This document shows, piece by piece, positions 24,603-33,210 of a stretch of 52,531 nt of DNA. Within the stretch, counting starts at the first letter, position 1; the number at the start of each line of letters is the position of its first letter. The notes under the pieces are model-generated. The model ran no database searches. It was not told the origin of the DNA and saw only the letters and a program-made list of their open reading frames with translations. The stretch is from contig JBCCUP010000030.1 in the NCBI GenBank assembly GCA_039196715.1, positions 1-52,531 of the forward strand. Direction: 5' to 3'. Both the position numbers and the translations under genes were made by a program. This DNA is from Pseudomonadota bacterium (lineage in GTDB: Bacteria; Pseudomonadota; Gammaproteobacteria; CALCKW01).

Positions 24603-26702
24603 ATGAGCCCGTCTCGTGCTGCACTGCCCGCCTTCTGGACCTTCATCGTACTGGGTCTGATGGTATCGCTTGCCTTCGGCATGGCGGCCATCTGGCGTGC
24701 AGCGCAAGCACCCCTCGACAGCGCCCGCGACGACTTCGTGCTCATGCAGAATCGCCTGATCGAGGATTGGATCGATTTTCAGCTTGACAGTTACGTAGAG
24801 GGGCTGCGCTACCTGGCGTCCAAGCCTCTGGTGATCTCAACGGCGATCGGCGAGTCGATGGACAACAAGGGCCTGTCGCAACTCATCTCCCAGTTCGACC
24901 TGTTGCCGAGCATGACGCACATCGAGGTGATTGACGTGCTGGGCGAGCGGTTGGCCGTGCGTCCGGTCGCGCCGGAGTGGTACGGCGTCTACTCGGGCTC
25001 CGAGTTGCTCGACGTCGCAAACCGTCAACTCGGCAGCGCGGACATCAGCGTGGGGAACCGGCTGTCCAACGGGCAGAACATCGTACTGGTGACGGTGCCT
25101 GTGCTGTATTCCGGAAACGTTGAGGGCGCTGTCGTTGCGAATTTTCATCTTGATGTCAGCGCCACCGACTTCAGTGACATGGGGCTGCAATCGGCCACAC
25201 TCATTGAAACCCGGTTGATGGAAGAGGTGCCGGTCTCGCATGGCGAAATCCTGCGTAGCCTCGACACGCCCGGTGTGATTCTCAAGACCCACTGGAATGA
25301 CGACCGGCTACGCGCGAGCAAGAAAGCCCTGATCGCCACGCTGTCGCAGAGCCTGTTCGTCGCCATGGCGGTGGCTTTTCTGGGCTTGGGTGTCTTTGGT
25401 CACCTGATGATTGCCAAACAGCGTCGTGTGTTGCGTCGTTCGCACGCCGAGTTGCTCGCGAGCGAGCAACGCGCAAGTGAACTGGCCGAAGTGGCTGAGA
25501 ACGCCAACGACGCCGTCGTCATCGCCGACCGGAACGGCCTCGTGCTTTGGATCAACCGCAGCATGTCGGCGTTGTCGGGCTATGGCCTCGAGGAGATGCG
25601 GGGGCGGGCGCCGGGGACGCTATTGCAGGGCCCCGACACCGACCCGGACGACGTGGTGCTGTTGCGCGACGCGGTGCGCGAGGCAAGGCCCGTGCGCACG
25701 GAAGTCTTGAACTACACGAAGTCAGGCGACGCGTACTGGGTCGAGATCGCGTTGACGCCCGTTCTGGAGCCGAACGGCGATGTGCGCCGGTTCATCGCGG
25801 TCGAACGTGACATCACCGAACAGAAGCAACGGCGCGAGTTGGAAGCGCAGTTGCACGCGGCGCGCAAATTGGAGGCGGTTGGGCAGTTGGCTGCTGGCAT
25901 TGCCCACGAGATCAACACACCCTGCCAGTACGTCGGCGACAACATCGTCTTCTTCGCCGATGCCCTCGATGAGCTCACGCCGGTCATGGAGGCGGTTGCC
26001 CAGCTTGTTGAGGCCCCGTCCGGCGCGGCACCGGATGCGGCGGTTTGGGCCGACGTCAAACGCCTTGCCAGTGAGGCGGACCTCGCCTTTCTGATGGCTG
26101 AGTTGCCTGACTCGATTGGCCAGGCCAGGGAGGGTGTGTCCCGCATCTCGGAAATCGTTCGTGCCATGAAGGACTTCTCCCACCCCGGCACGGAAAAACA
26201 GTTGATCGATCTCAATCGGTCGGTCGAGAGCTGTCTGACCGTGTCACGCAGTGAGTGGAAATACGTCGCCGTGCCAGCCCTTTCGTTGGCGCCCGAGCTG
26301 CCACGGGTCCGTGTGAGTCCGGGAGAAATCAACCAAGTGTGCGTCAACATCATCGTCAACGCCGCGCACGCCATTGCCGATCGCCATGACGGCCAGACGG
26401 GGGTGCAGGGCCAGATATCCGTTTCGACACGGCAGGAGGGCGACACTGTGGTGATCGAAATCGGCGACAACGGCTGCGGTATGCCGGAGGACGTGAAAGA
26501 CAAGATTTTCAACCCATTCTTCACGACCAAGGAAGTCGGTCGGGGCACCGGTCAGGGCCTGGCCATCGCCCACGACATCGTCGTGAAGCGGCACGGCGGC
26601 GCGTTGCGCGTCGAAAGTGAAGAGGGGGTGGGGACCCGCTTTCTGATTGAGCTGCCATTGGGACAGCCCGACCAGGTGGTGCCGTTCGAGGACGCCGCCT
26701 GA
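24603..26702 (+). CDS. PAS-domain sensor histidine kinase
   Basis: A 699-aa protein from ATG 24603. The first membrane helix (about 8-30) and a second near 265-285 (LFVAMAVAFLGLGVFGHLMI) flank a periplasmic sensor domain of about 230 residues. A PAS domain follows (NANDAVVIADRNGLVLWINR, MRGRAPGTLLQGPDTDPDDV) with a PAC segment ending RFIAVERDITEQKQ. The phosphoacceptor is LAAGIAHEINTPCQYV. The ATPase has NIIVNAAHAIAD, IGDNGCGMPEDV and GTGQGLAIAHDIVVKRHGG. No receiver domain or response regulator is nearby. With the binding protein just upstream it probably senses a periplasmic ligand complex. Confidence 0.9.
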   Translation: MSPSRAALPAFWTFIVLGLMVSLAFGMAAIWRAAQAPLDSARDDFVLMQNRLIEDWIDFQLDSYVEGLRYLASKPLVISTAIGESMDNKGLSQLISQFDLLPSMTHIEVIDVLGERLAVRPVAPEWYGVYSGSELLDVANRQLGSADISVGNRLSNGQNIVLVTVPVLYSGNVEGAVVANFHLDVSATDFSDMGLQSATLIETRLMEEVPVSHGEILRSLDTPGVILKTHWNDDRLRASKKALIATLSQSLFVAMAVAFLGLGVFGHLMIAKQRRVLRRSHAELLASEQRASELAEVAENANDAVVIADRNGLVLWINRSMSALSGYGLEEMRGRAPGTLLQGPDTDPDDVVLLRDAVREARPVRTEVLNYTKSGDAYWVEIALTPVLEPNGDVRRFIAVERDITEQKQRRELEAQLHAARKLEAVGQLAAGIAHEINTPCQYVGDNIVFFADALDELTPVMEAVAQLVEAPSGAAPDAAVWADVKRLASEADLAFLMAELPDSIGQAREGVSRISEIVRAMKDFSHPGTEKQLIDLNRSVESCLTVSRSEWKYVAVPALSLAPELPRVRVSPGEINQVCVNIIVNAAHAIADRHDGQTGVQGQISVSTRQEGDTVVIEIGDNGCGMPEDVKDKIFNPFFTTKEVGRGTGQGLAIAHDIVVKRHGGALRVESEEGVGTRFLIELPLGQPDQVVPFEDAA

Positions 26703-26730
26703 GGCTAGCGTGTGCCGGACGGCTCGGTCG

Positions 26731-26753
26731 ACCGACCCCGTTACGGGGTCGGT
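26731..26753. terminator. Hairpin between convergent genes, likely terminator
   Basis: ACCGACCCCG (26731-26740) pairs perfectly with CGGGGTCGGT (26744-26753) over a TTA loop, giving a very stable 10-pair stem. It lies in the 63-base gap between the kinase and the leftward aldehyde dehydrogenase. The T tract is short (TTT including the end of the stem), so it may be an imperfect intrinsic terminator acting in both directions. Confidence 0.6.
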
Positions 26754-26765
26754 TTGAAGGCGGCC

Positions 26766-28202
26766 TTAGGCTTCGATGCCGGCGACCGCCTTGACCTCGA
26801 GAAAGTCCTCCAGGCCCCAGACGCCTCCCTCTCTGCCGTTTCCGGATTGTTTGTATCCGCCGAACGGTGAGCAGGCTCCGAGTGACTTGCCGTTGACTTC
26901 GACCATGCCCGAGCGCAACTGACGTGCCACCCGGCTTGCACGTGCTGTGTCCTGGGTCTGGAGGTAGTTGGTCAGGCCGTAGGCTGTGTCGTTGGCGATC
27001 GCGACCGCTTCTTCCTCAGTGTCGAACGGGATGATTGAAAGCACAGGGCCGAAGATCTCTTCGCGCGCAATCGTCATGTCGTTGTTCACATCGGCGAACA
27101 CCGTGGGTTGAACGTAGTAACCCTTGTCCAGCCCCTCGGGCCGACCGGGGCCACCTGCAACCAACCGCGCACCCTCGTCGATGCCCTTCTGAATCAGCGC
27201 TTGAATCTTGTTGTATTGCAGCTCCGACACGACCGGGCCAATGTGTCGGCCGTCGTTGGCGGCGTTGTCCACAGCCGTCTTGCCTGCTGTTTCGGCTGCG
27301 ATTCGCACAGCCTCGTCGTAGTAGCCTCGCTCCACCAGCATGCGGGTCGGCGCGTTGCAGGACTGGCCACTGTTGTTGAAACAATGGCGAGCCCCGCGCA
27401 CCACGGCCTTCTCATCGGCGTCAGCGAAAATCAGGTTGGCGCCTTTGCCACCAAGCTCGAGACTGACGCGTTTGACCGAGGGCGCGGCGTTCTGGGTGAT
27501 TGCCGTGCCAGCGCGCGTGGATCCGGTGAACGAGATCATGTCGACATCCGGGTGCCCGGAGAGCTGCGTGCCCACGCCGGTGCCGTCTCCGTTGACGAGG
27601 TTGAACACACCGGGGGGGAAGCCCGCTTCGTGCATGAATTCAGCAAACAGGTACGACGAGAGCGGGGCAATTTCCGACGGCTTGAGCACCATGGTGCAGC
27701 CGGCGCCGATGGCCGGTGCGACCTTGAGCGTGACCTGGTTCATCGGCCAGTTCCACGGCGTGATCAGGCCGCAGACCCCGATGGGTTCCATGATGATGTG
27801 ATTGTCTGGCGCATGCGCTCCGAGTGGCCGTTCGAAAGAGAAGTCTTCGAGCACCTTGAGAAAGTTTCGCAGGTGGTAGGTGCCTGCACCGGTTTGTGCT
27901 TGTTTCGCCAGCGCGATGGGCGCCCCCATCTCGAGGGAGATCGCCTCGGCCATCTCGTCGCCGCGTGCGTCGTAGATGTCGGCGAGTTTGGTCAGCATGG
28001 CGACACGCTCGGCCTTGGGCGTGGCGGCCCAGGCCGGGAACGCGGCACGCGCTGCTGCGACGGCCGCATCGGTGTCCGACTGGTCGCCCAGTGAGATGAC
28101 CGCACAGACCGACTCGTCGGATGGGTTGATCACGTCGAAATCACGGGCAGTGTGGGGCGCGACCCAGTGTCCGTTGATGTAGAAAAGGCGTTTGTCGAGC
28201 AT
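26766..28202 (-). CDS. NAD(P)-dependent aldehyde dehydrogenase
   Basis: A 478-aa protein. I start at ATG 28202 (MLDKRLFYINGHWVAPH) because AAGGAA sits seven bases upstream. The ALDH fold has the cofactor block LITPWNWPMNQVTLKVAPAI, FTGSTRAGTAI, the catalytic Glu in VSLELGGKGANLIFADAD, the nucleophilic Cys in FNNSGQSCNAPTRML, and EEIFGPVLSIIPF. The substrate cannot be read from sequence. It is transcribed alone, leftward, with 248 bases of apparently non-coding DNA before it. Confidence 0.92.
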   Translation of the reverse strand: MLDKRLFYINGHWVAPHTARDFDVINPSDESVCAVISLGDQSDTDAAVAAARAAFPAWAATPKAERVAMLTKLADIYDARGDEMAEAISLEMGAPIALAKQAQTGAGTYHLRNFLKVLEDFSFERPLGAHAPDNHIIMEPIGVCGLITPWNWPMNQVTLKVAPAIGAGCTMVLKPSEIAPLSSYLFAEFMHEAGFPPGVFNLVNGDGTGVGTQLSGHPDVDMISFTGSTRAGTAITQNAAPSVKRVSLELGGKGANLIFADADEKAVVRGARHCFNNSGQSCNAPTRMLVERGYYDEAVRIAAETAGKTAVDNAANDGRHIGPVVSELQYNKIQALIQKGIDEGARLVAGGPGRPEGLDKGYYVQPTVFADVNNDMTIAREEIFGPVLSIIPFDTEEEAVAIANDTAYGLTNYLQTQDTARASRVARQLRSGMVEVNGKSLGACSPFGGYKQSGNGREGGVWGLEDFLEVKAVAGIEA

Positions 28203-28450
28203 GGCAATTCCTTGTATCGGGTTTGACACCGCACCGGTGTGATGAAGAGGCGGCGCGAGGGTTTGGCTGGTGTGTCCAGCAGGGTAGACAGGCCAGGTCC
28301 GGAGCGCGTCGCCGGAATACCTCGATTATCACGTCCTGAGCCTGCCCTGCGCAATCGGACGTTGCGCTCTTGTCCCGTCAGTGTCGTGTCAGTGGGTTGC
28401 CTGTGTGCGCCGTGGCCGGTGACAGACGCCCGGTGGCTGGTCGGGGGGCG

Positions 28451-28957
28451 TCAGTTCGTGCCACCTGGCGCGGGCGAAATCGGTTTGCCGAGGGCCTCCA
28501 CCACTTCGGCGTTCGGCAGGGCGGTGAGCAGGTCCGGCGCCGCGATGATCTTGCTGCGCCGGTCGCCACCGCCGAGCACCACACGCTCGAGTGTCATGAT
28601 GGCGGCGTCGATCCAGAGTGGCAGGGTCTCCGGCAAGCCGATCGGGGTAACGCCACCCAGCGCCATGCCCGTGAGCTCAAGCGTTTGCTCCGGGCTTGCA
28701 AATGAGACCCGACGTGACCCCAGTTTCTTTCGAGCGACCTTGTTGACATCCAGGCGGCAACTCGCAAGCACCAGGCAGGCTGCGTATCTCTGCTCCCCGC
28801 TCTTGCCTCGGATCACCAGGAGGTTTGCCGATTCGGCCAGGCTATAGCCGTACTGTGCGCAGAAGGCCGCCGTGTCAGCGTGCTCTGGGTCGCACTCGAT
28901 GATGCTGTAGTCAGCGCCTGTCCGCTCTAGAAACGGGGTCAAGGGATGGGTTTGCAT
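28451..28957 (-). CDS. YbaK/ProRS-associated aminoacyl-tRNA deacylase-like protein
   Basis: A 168-aa protein from ATG 28957 (MQTHPLTPFLERTGADYSII). It has the YbaK fold: NLLVIRGKSGEQRYAACLVL, a Lys in NKVARKKLGSRRVSFASPEQ, the LTGMALGGVTPIGLP block and IDAAIMTLERVVLGGGDRRS. Family members hydrolyse mischarged tRNAs such as Cys- or Ala-tRNA(Pro). It lies downstream of the Gfo/Idh gene with a 63-base gap on the same strand and may share that transcript. Confidence 0.85.
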   Translation of the reverse strand: MQTHPLTPFLERTGADYSIIECDPEHADTAAFCAQYGYSLAESANLLVIRGKSGEQRYAACLVLASCRLDVNKVARKKLGSRRVSFASPEQTLELTGMALGGVTPIGLPETLPLWIDAAIMTLERVVLGGGDRRSKIIAAPDLLTALPNAEVVEALGKPISPAPGGTN

Positions 28958-29020
28958 GGGTATCTCGTTCGCATTCCTTCGGGAATCGGTGCGGTGGTAC
29001 ACGGGTACCCATTCGCTTTT

Positions 29021-30166
29021 TCAGCGGGGGCGGAGCAGTTCAGTCGCCGCATTGGCCGAAAGCGCAATAGGCCGCCCGCAGCTTGTCGACACGTGCACGG
29101 TATCGCCGTTTTCGGTGGCGGTTTGGATGGCCAGTAGCACTTCCAGCACGTGTGTGGCCAACGCCAAGGTGCACCTGTGTGGACGATTCTGTCGTATCGC
29201 GCTGGCCATGTCAGCCAGACCGACGCCTCGGTAGTTTGCTCGAGGCTGGTCGGCGGCATCGGCTTCATTCTCGACCGCCAGAGGGTGTTCGATTGCAAGA
29301 CGCTGACCGGTCGGGTGTCGGTCGGTGCACAACACGATCGCGCCACCAAAGAAGTTCGGGTCAGGCAACGTCAGGCTGCCGTGCTCGCCGTACAGCTCCA
29401 TCGGGAGGTGGCTGTGGTGTTGCACGTCCCAGCTGGTGCCCAGGGTGACCACGGCGCCGGAGGCGAAGCCGAGGACCGCGTGCACTGTCGTTGGCGTCTC
29501 GACCGGGATCACCTCCCCGGCGCGCGGTTCGGACAGCACCGTGCGCTGGGAGCGGCCGCGGTTGCCCAGCGCGACGACCTGCTCGACCGGACCGAGCAGG
29601 TGCACGAGTTGGGTGACGTAGTACGGTCCCATGTCCAGCACCGGCCCGGCACCCGCCTGAAAGAAAAACGCCGGGTTCGGGTGCCAGTGTTCCATGCCTC
29701 GGCCCATCATGTGGGCAGTGCCGCTGGTGATGCGCCCGAGGATGCCGTTGTCGACAAGCTGCCGGGCGCGCTGGTGGGCACCGCCGAGGAAGGTGTCGGG
29801 CGCGGCGCCGACGCGGACGCCGTGCGCGTCCGCAGCCTGCGCGAGCGCAGTGGCCTCCTGCAGGCTGCTCACGACCGGCTTTTCGCAGTAGACGTGCTTG
29901 CCGGCAGAGACCGCTGCGTGCGCGACAGCGAAATGGGCGCGGGGCGGCGTCAGGTTGGCAACCACGTCGATGTCGCCCTGGGCCAGCAGCGACTCGACAG
30001 AGAGCGCTGTCAACCCGTGTTCGGCCGCGCGTGCCCGGGCGGCCTCGGGGTTGAGGTCGGCACAGGCCACGATCTCGATGTCGCCGAACGACGGAGCCAA
30101 ACGGAGGTAGGTGCGAGCGATGTCGCCGCAACCGACGAGTCCGACGCGCACGGGAGCGGTGCGCAT
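29021..30166 (-). CDS. Gfo/Idh/MocA-family oxidoreductase
   Basis: A 381-aa protein. The N-terminal Rossmann fold is VGLVGCGDIARTYLRLAPSF. The family CEKPVVSSLQEATALAQAA supplies the conserved Lys-Pro. GAAPDTFLGGAHQRARQLVD and GPVLDMGPYYVTQLVHLLGP are typical of sugar, inositol or sugar-acid dehydrogenases. Its start follows the isomerase stop with no gap, so the two are co-translated. It is the last gene of the leftward sulfonate operon. It may oxidise a polyol or sugar-like sulfonate, but this is inferred only from position. Confidence 0.85.
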   Translation of the reverse strand: MRTAPVRVGLVGCGDIARTYLRLAPSFGDIEIVACADLNPEAARARAAEHGLTALSVESLLAQGDIDVVANLTPPRAHFAVAHAAVSAGKHVYCEKPVVSSLQEATALAQAADAHGVRVGAAPDTFLGGAHQRARQLVDNGILGRITSGTAHMMGRGMEHWHPNPAFFFQAGAGPVLDMGPYYVTQLVHLLGPVEQVVALGNRGRSQRTVLSEPRAGEVIPVETPTTVHAVLGFASGAVVTLGTSWDVQHHSHLPMELYGEHGSLTLPDPNFFGGAIVLCTDRHPTGQRLAIEHPLAVENEADAADQPRANYRGVGLADMASAIRQNRPHRCTLALATHVLEVLLAIQTATENGDTVHVSTSCGRPIALSANAATELLRPR

Positions 30167-30922
30167 TCAGCCCTCGGCAAGCGCGGTCAGGGCCGCGAGT
30201 GAACGCGCGGCAAACCGGGCGTCGTCGGACGGGCGATCGTGTTCCACGACAAAACTGGCCGCCTGCGTGTTTCGGCACAATGGCCACAGCGTGTGCCACG
30301 GCATCGTGCCGTCGCCAACATCGGTCCAGCCGTCCTCGTCGGTGTGCTCGCGCGCGGGCGCGAGGTCTTTGATGTGCAGGGAGGTGATGCGGTCGGCCCA
30401 GTGCGTGAGCCAGTGGGCCGGGTCGCCGCCGGCTCGTGCTATCCACGCGAGGTCGGCCTGCCAGCCGATGTGTGGGGCCGCCTGAAGCAGCAGAGCCATC
30501 GGCTGTGCGCCGTCGGCCAGGGGGACGAACTCGAAGTCGTGGTTGTGCCAGCCAAACGCGATGCCGTGCTCGCCGAGCTGCTCGGCGACACGCTCGAGGC
30601 GGGCGCCGAGGTGCTGCCAACCCGCGCGGTCAACCGGACGGTCAGCGGGGGCAAGGTAGGGGGCGTACACCTGCGATGCGTTGAACAGCGCCGCCAGTCG
30701 CACGCACGCGTCGATCGAGGATTCAAGCGCATCGAGTGGCCAGTGCAGGCTTGGCATGCGGAGTCCGGATTGCAGCAGCAGGTCACGCACGGTGGCGGCG
30801 TCGTCGAGGATGGCAGGGTAGCCTTCGACCTGGGTATAGCCGGTGGCGGCGAGCATGCGCAGTGTACGCGCGAGGGGTGGGTGCCCGCGCGAGCTGTACA
30901 ACTGATAGGAAAACGGCGTCAC
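30167..30922 (-). CDS. Sugar phosphate isomerase/epimerase family protein (TIM barrel)
   Basis: A 251-aa protein with the AP-endonuclease-2-like barrel. It begins FSYQLYSSRGHPPLARTLRM and has YTQVEGYPAIL, GIAFGWHNHDFEFVPL, IGWQADLAWIARAGGDP and ITSLHIKDLAP. The His and Glu/Asp residues at these strand ends form the usual metal site. Such proteins isomerise or epimerise keto-sugars and polyols, often with a Gfo/Idh partner as here. It lies 24 bases after the FMN dehydrogenase gene. Confidence 0.85.
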   Translation of the reverse strand: MTPFSYQLYSSRGHPPLARTLRMLAATGYTQVEGYPAILDDAATVRDLLLQSGLRMPSLHWPLDALESSIDACVRLAALFNASQVYAPYLAPADRPVDRAGWQHLGARLERVAEQLGEHGIAFGWHNHDFEFVPLADGAQPMALLLQAAPHIGWQADLAWIARAGGDPAHWLTHWADRITSLHIKDLAPAREHTDEDGWTDVGDGTMPWHTLWPLCRNTQAASFVVEHDRPSDDARFAARSLAALTALAEG

Positions 30923-30946
30923 TTGGTCCCCTGGTCGGCCGGGGAG

Positions 30947-32125
30947 TCAGGTGTTGTCCTGCCTGACGCCCACCCGACGCACGTCCGCAGGCGTCCGACA
31001 GCGCAACTGCGTGAGTATCTGCTCGCACTCATCGTACAGCAGGCCGAGTGCGTGGTCGGCCCCGCGTGCACCCAGGGCACTGACACCGTAGGCCGCGGCG
31101 CGGCCGCTGAACACGGCGTCGGCGCCGAGGGCAAGGTACCGGGCGATGTCGGTGCCACTGCGCACACCCCCGTCGACCATCACCGTGCACTGGGCGCCAA
31201 CGGACTCGGCGATGGCGGGCAGAACCGTTGCCGGTGCGGGCGCCGCGTCGCTCTGGCGGCCGCCGTGGTTCGAGACGATCAACCCGTCGGCACCCGCCGA
31301 CACGGCGGCGCGTGCGTCCGACACGCTCAACACCCCTTTCACCACCAGGGCGCCGTCCCACCGGCTGCGCAGGTCGCGCAAGGTGTCAAGGTCGACCGGC
31401 TTGCGCAGCGCGAAGCGAATCTCCGCCGCGGTGCGTTTCAGGTCGCCCTGTTGCAGGTAGGGTTGCAGGTTGGCGAATTGCGGCAGACCCTGGCGTGCCA
31501 TCGCGAGTGCCCAGCGCGGCTTCAACGCGGTCTGCATCAGCGAGCGCAGGTCGATGCGGGGCGGCACGGCGAGGCCGTTTCGGATGTCGGCTGGCCGGCG
31601 TCCGGGCGTCGGCACGTCAACGGTCACGACCAGCACCGAGACGCCCGCTGCGCGCGCCCGGGCGAGCAGGTCGTCGCGGATGTGCGCGTCTGCCGGGGCG
31701 TACAGTTGGAACCACAGGTGGTCGCCCGCGACCGACGCCGTGTCCTCGATCGAACTGGTTGACATGGTACTGAGCACGAACGGCAGGCCCAGTGCCTTCG
31801 CCGCGCGCGCCTGGTGGCGTGATGCGTCGGGCCAAAACAGACCACTGAGGCCGAGCGGGGCGACGCCGAACGGCGCGCGGTAGGCCTTGCCGAACAGCGG
31901 GGTGCCGAGGTCGACGGTGTCGCAGTCGCGGAGGTAGTCCGGGCACAGCGTGACCCGATCCAGCGCCTGGGTGTTGGCACGCACACCGATGTCGTCGGCG
32001 CAGCCGCCGGCAAGGTAGTCCCACACGAAGGACGGCAACCGGCGCCGCGCCAGCCGCTCCAGGTGCGCGATGGACGCCGCCCGCTTAAGCAAAGCGGGCG
32101 AGCGACCGGGGATGGCCTCAGGCAT
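30947..32125 (-). CDS. FMN-dependent 2-hydroxyacid dehydrogenase (LldD/glycolate-oxidase type)
   Basis: A 392-aa protein whose ATG overlaps the comE stop by eight bases. The (beta/alpha)8 FMN barrel shows RRRLPSFVWDYLAGGCADD, APFGVAPLGLSGLFWPD, STMSTSSIEDTA, WFQLYAP, TVDVPTPGRRPADIRNGL, LVVKGVLSVSDA, and the active-site SNHGGRQSD, where most relatives have QLD. It should oxidise an (S)-2-hydroxyacid to the 2-oxoacid. Placed between sulfopyruvate decarboxylase and HpsN, the best candidate substrate is sulfolactate giving sulfopyruvate. Described sulfolactate dehydrogenases (ComC/SlcC, SlcD) belong to other families, so this would be a non-homologous replacement. Confidence 0.85.
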   Translation of the reverse strand: MPEAIPGRSPALLKRAASIAHLERLARRRLPSFVWDYLAGGCADDIGVRANTQALDRVTLCPDYLRDCDTVDLGTPLFGKAYRAPFGVAPLGLSGLFWPDASRHQARAAKALGLPFVLSTMSTSSIEDTASVAGDHLWFQLYAPADAHIRDDLLARARAAGVSVLVVTVDVPTPGRRPADIRNGLAVPPRIDLRSLMQTALKPRWALAMARQGLPQFANLQPYLQQGDLKRTAAEIRFALRKPVDLDTLRDLRSRWDGALVVKGVLSVSDARAAVSAGADGLIVSNHGGRQSDAAPAPATVLPAIAESVGAQCTVMVDGGVRSGTDIARYLALGADAVFSGRAAAYGVSALGARGADHALGLLYDECEQILTQLRCRTPADVRRVGVRQDNT

Positions 32126-32681
32126 TCGCGGCGCTGAGTGCGGCCATGAAGCGGTGGCGGATCACGGCCGGGTCGGTCTCGATCACCGGCAGCTTGATGT
32201 TGCCCGACTCGCAATGGCACACGATGACGGTTTTCTTCTGGCTGTCGATGGCTGCTTGCAGCGCAGCGGGGCCCTCGGTGTCCTGGCACTCGACCACGTT
32301 CTCGCAGCCACAGGCGCGGGCCACGTCGGCGAGCGAGGTCCTGGCGCCGGCATAGGTCGGCTGGTCACCGGTCGAGCCGTAGCTGCCGTTGTCGACGATG
32401 AAGAGGACGTAGTTGTCCGCGTCGTTGTTGCCGATGGTGGCGAGGGTGCCGAGGTTGGTCAACACGGAGCCGTCGCCGTCGATGGCAATGATCGTCTGTG
32501 GCTGGTTCAACGCCAGACCGAAACCGATCGACGAGGACAAGCCCATGGTGCCAAGCATGTAAAAAAAGGTGTCCCGGTCACCGAGCTGGTGCAGTTCCTG
32601 GCTCGGCAGGCCGATGTTGCACACCACGAAGTGCTTTTCGAGGATCGGGTAGAGGGTCTTGAGCAGTTCGGAGCGGATCAT
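32118..32681 (-). CDS. comE: Sulfopyruvate decarboxylase, beta subunit
   Basis: A 187-aa protein from ATG 32681, one base after the alpha-subunit stop. It carries the TPP/Mg-binding half: MGLSSSIGFGLALNQP, IIAIDGDGSVLTNLGTLA, NNDADNYVLFIVDNGSYGST and GDQPTYAGARTSLADVA. The split arrangement, with TPP domains on two short chains, is that of ComDE rather than single-chain phosphonopyruvate decarboxylase. With the alpha chain it converts sulfopyruvate to sulfoacetaldehyde and CO2. Phosphonopyruvate remains an alternative substrate, but no phosphonate genes are nearby. Confidence 0.88.
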   Translation of the reverse strand: MIRSELLKTLYPILEKHFVVCNIGLPSQELHQLGDRDTFFYMLGTMGLSSSIGFGLALNQPQTIIAIDGDGSVLTNLGTLATIGNNDADNYVLFIVDNGSYGSTGDQPTYAGARTSLADVARACGCENVVECQDTEGPAALQAAIDSQKKTVIVCHCESGNIKLPVIETDPAVIRHRFMAALSAANA

Positions 32682-32682
32682 C

Positions 32683-33180
32683 TCAGTAGCCTCCCCAGAA
32701 GTTGGCATCGGTCAGAATCGCGACAGGTTTCTTGCTCATGAAGCAGTACTTGAGGATGGCGTCGAACTCCTCGGCATCCGATTCATTGTGGAAGTGGTAG
32801 GTCGGAATCAGCAGCTGGTCCAAAAGTGCCTTGGTGTGGACAGCCATCTCGACCTGGCAGGACACCGGCTCGCGCAACTCGCCCCGGTAGCTGATCAGCA
32901 TCGGCAAGGGCATGCGGTAGAACTGGGTCAGGGTCACGAGCGTGTTGACGGTCACACCAATCGCCGTGTTTTGCATGATGATCGCCGGTCGAGTGCCAGC
33001 CATCCACGCGCCGGCGCACAAGCCGATGCCCTCGTCCTCCTTGTTACAGGGCACGTGTTTGATATCCGGGTGTTTGTCGACGCCCTCGATCACGCCGCCG
33101 AGCTGCTTGCACGGAACGGTGGTAACAAAACCGATCTGGTTTGCCGCGAGGTCGTTCACCAGCGCATCACTGATGGACAT
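32683..33180 (-). CDS. comD: Sulfopyruvate decarboxylase, alpha subunit
   Basis: A 165-aa protein, the pyrimidine-binding half of the enzyme. FVTTVPCKQLGGVIEGVD, HVPCNKEDEGIGLCAGAWMA (with the Glu that activates TPP), RPAIIMQNTAIGVTVNTL and LPMLISYRGELREP match ComD. ISYRGE is the family's end-of-strand motif. It precedes comE by one base and follows the SDR gene by 30 bases, so all should be on one message from the hpsN promoter. Confidence 0.88.
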   Translation of the reverse strand: MSISDALVNDLAANQIGFVTTVPCKQLGGVIEGVDKHPDIKHVPCNKEDEGIGLCAGAWMAGTRPAIIMQNTAIGVTVNTLVTLTQFYRMPLPMLISYRGELREPVSCQVEMAVHTKALLDQLLIPTYHFHNESDAEEFDAILKYCFMSKKPVAILTDANFWGGY

Positions 33181-33210
33181 GTCAGAGTCTCCTGTTGGGG
33201 GACGGGGTGG

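Noticed and set aside
29361-30620. A 419-codon open frame over the Gfo/Idh and isomerase genes
   Set aside because: Its Arg- and Pro-heavy composition and full overlap with two recognisable enzymes in another frame show it is a shadow of high GC content.
32118-33180. Phosphonopyruvate decarboxylase
   Set aside because: That enzyme is normally one chain of about 380 residues and occurs with phosphonate mutase genes. Here the two halves are separate genes next to hpsN.
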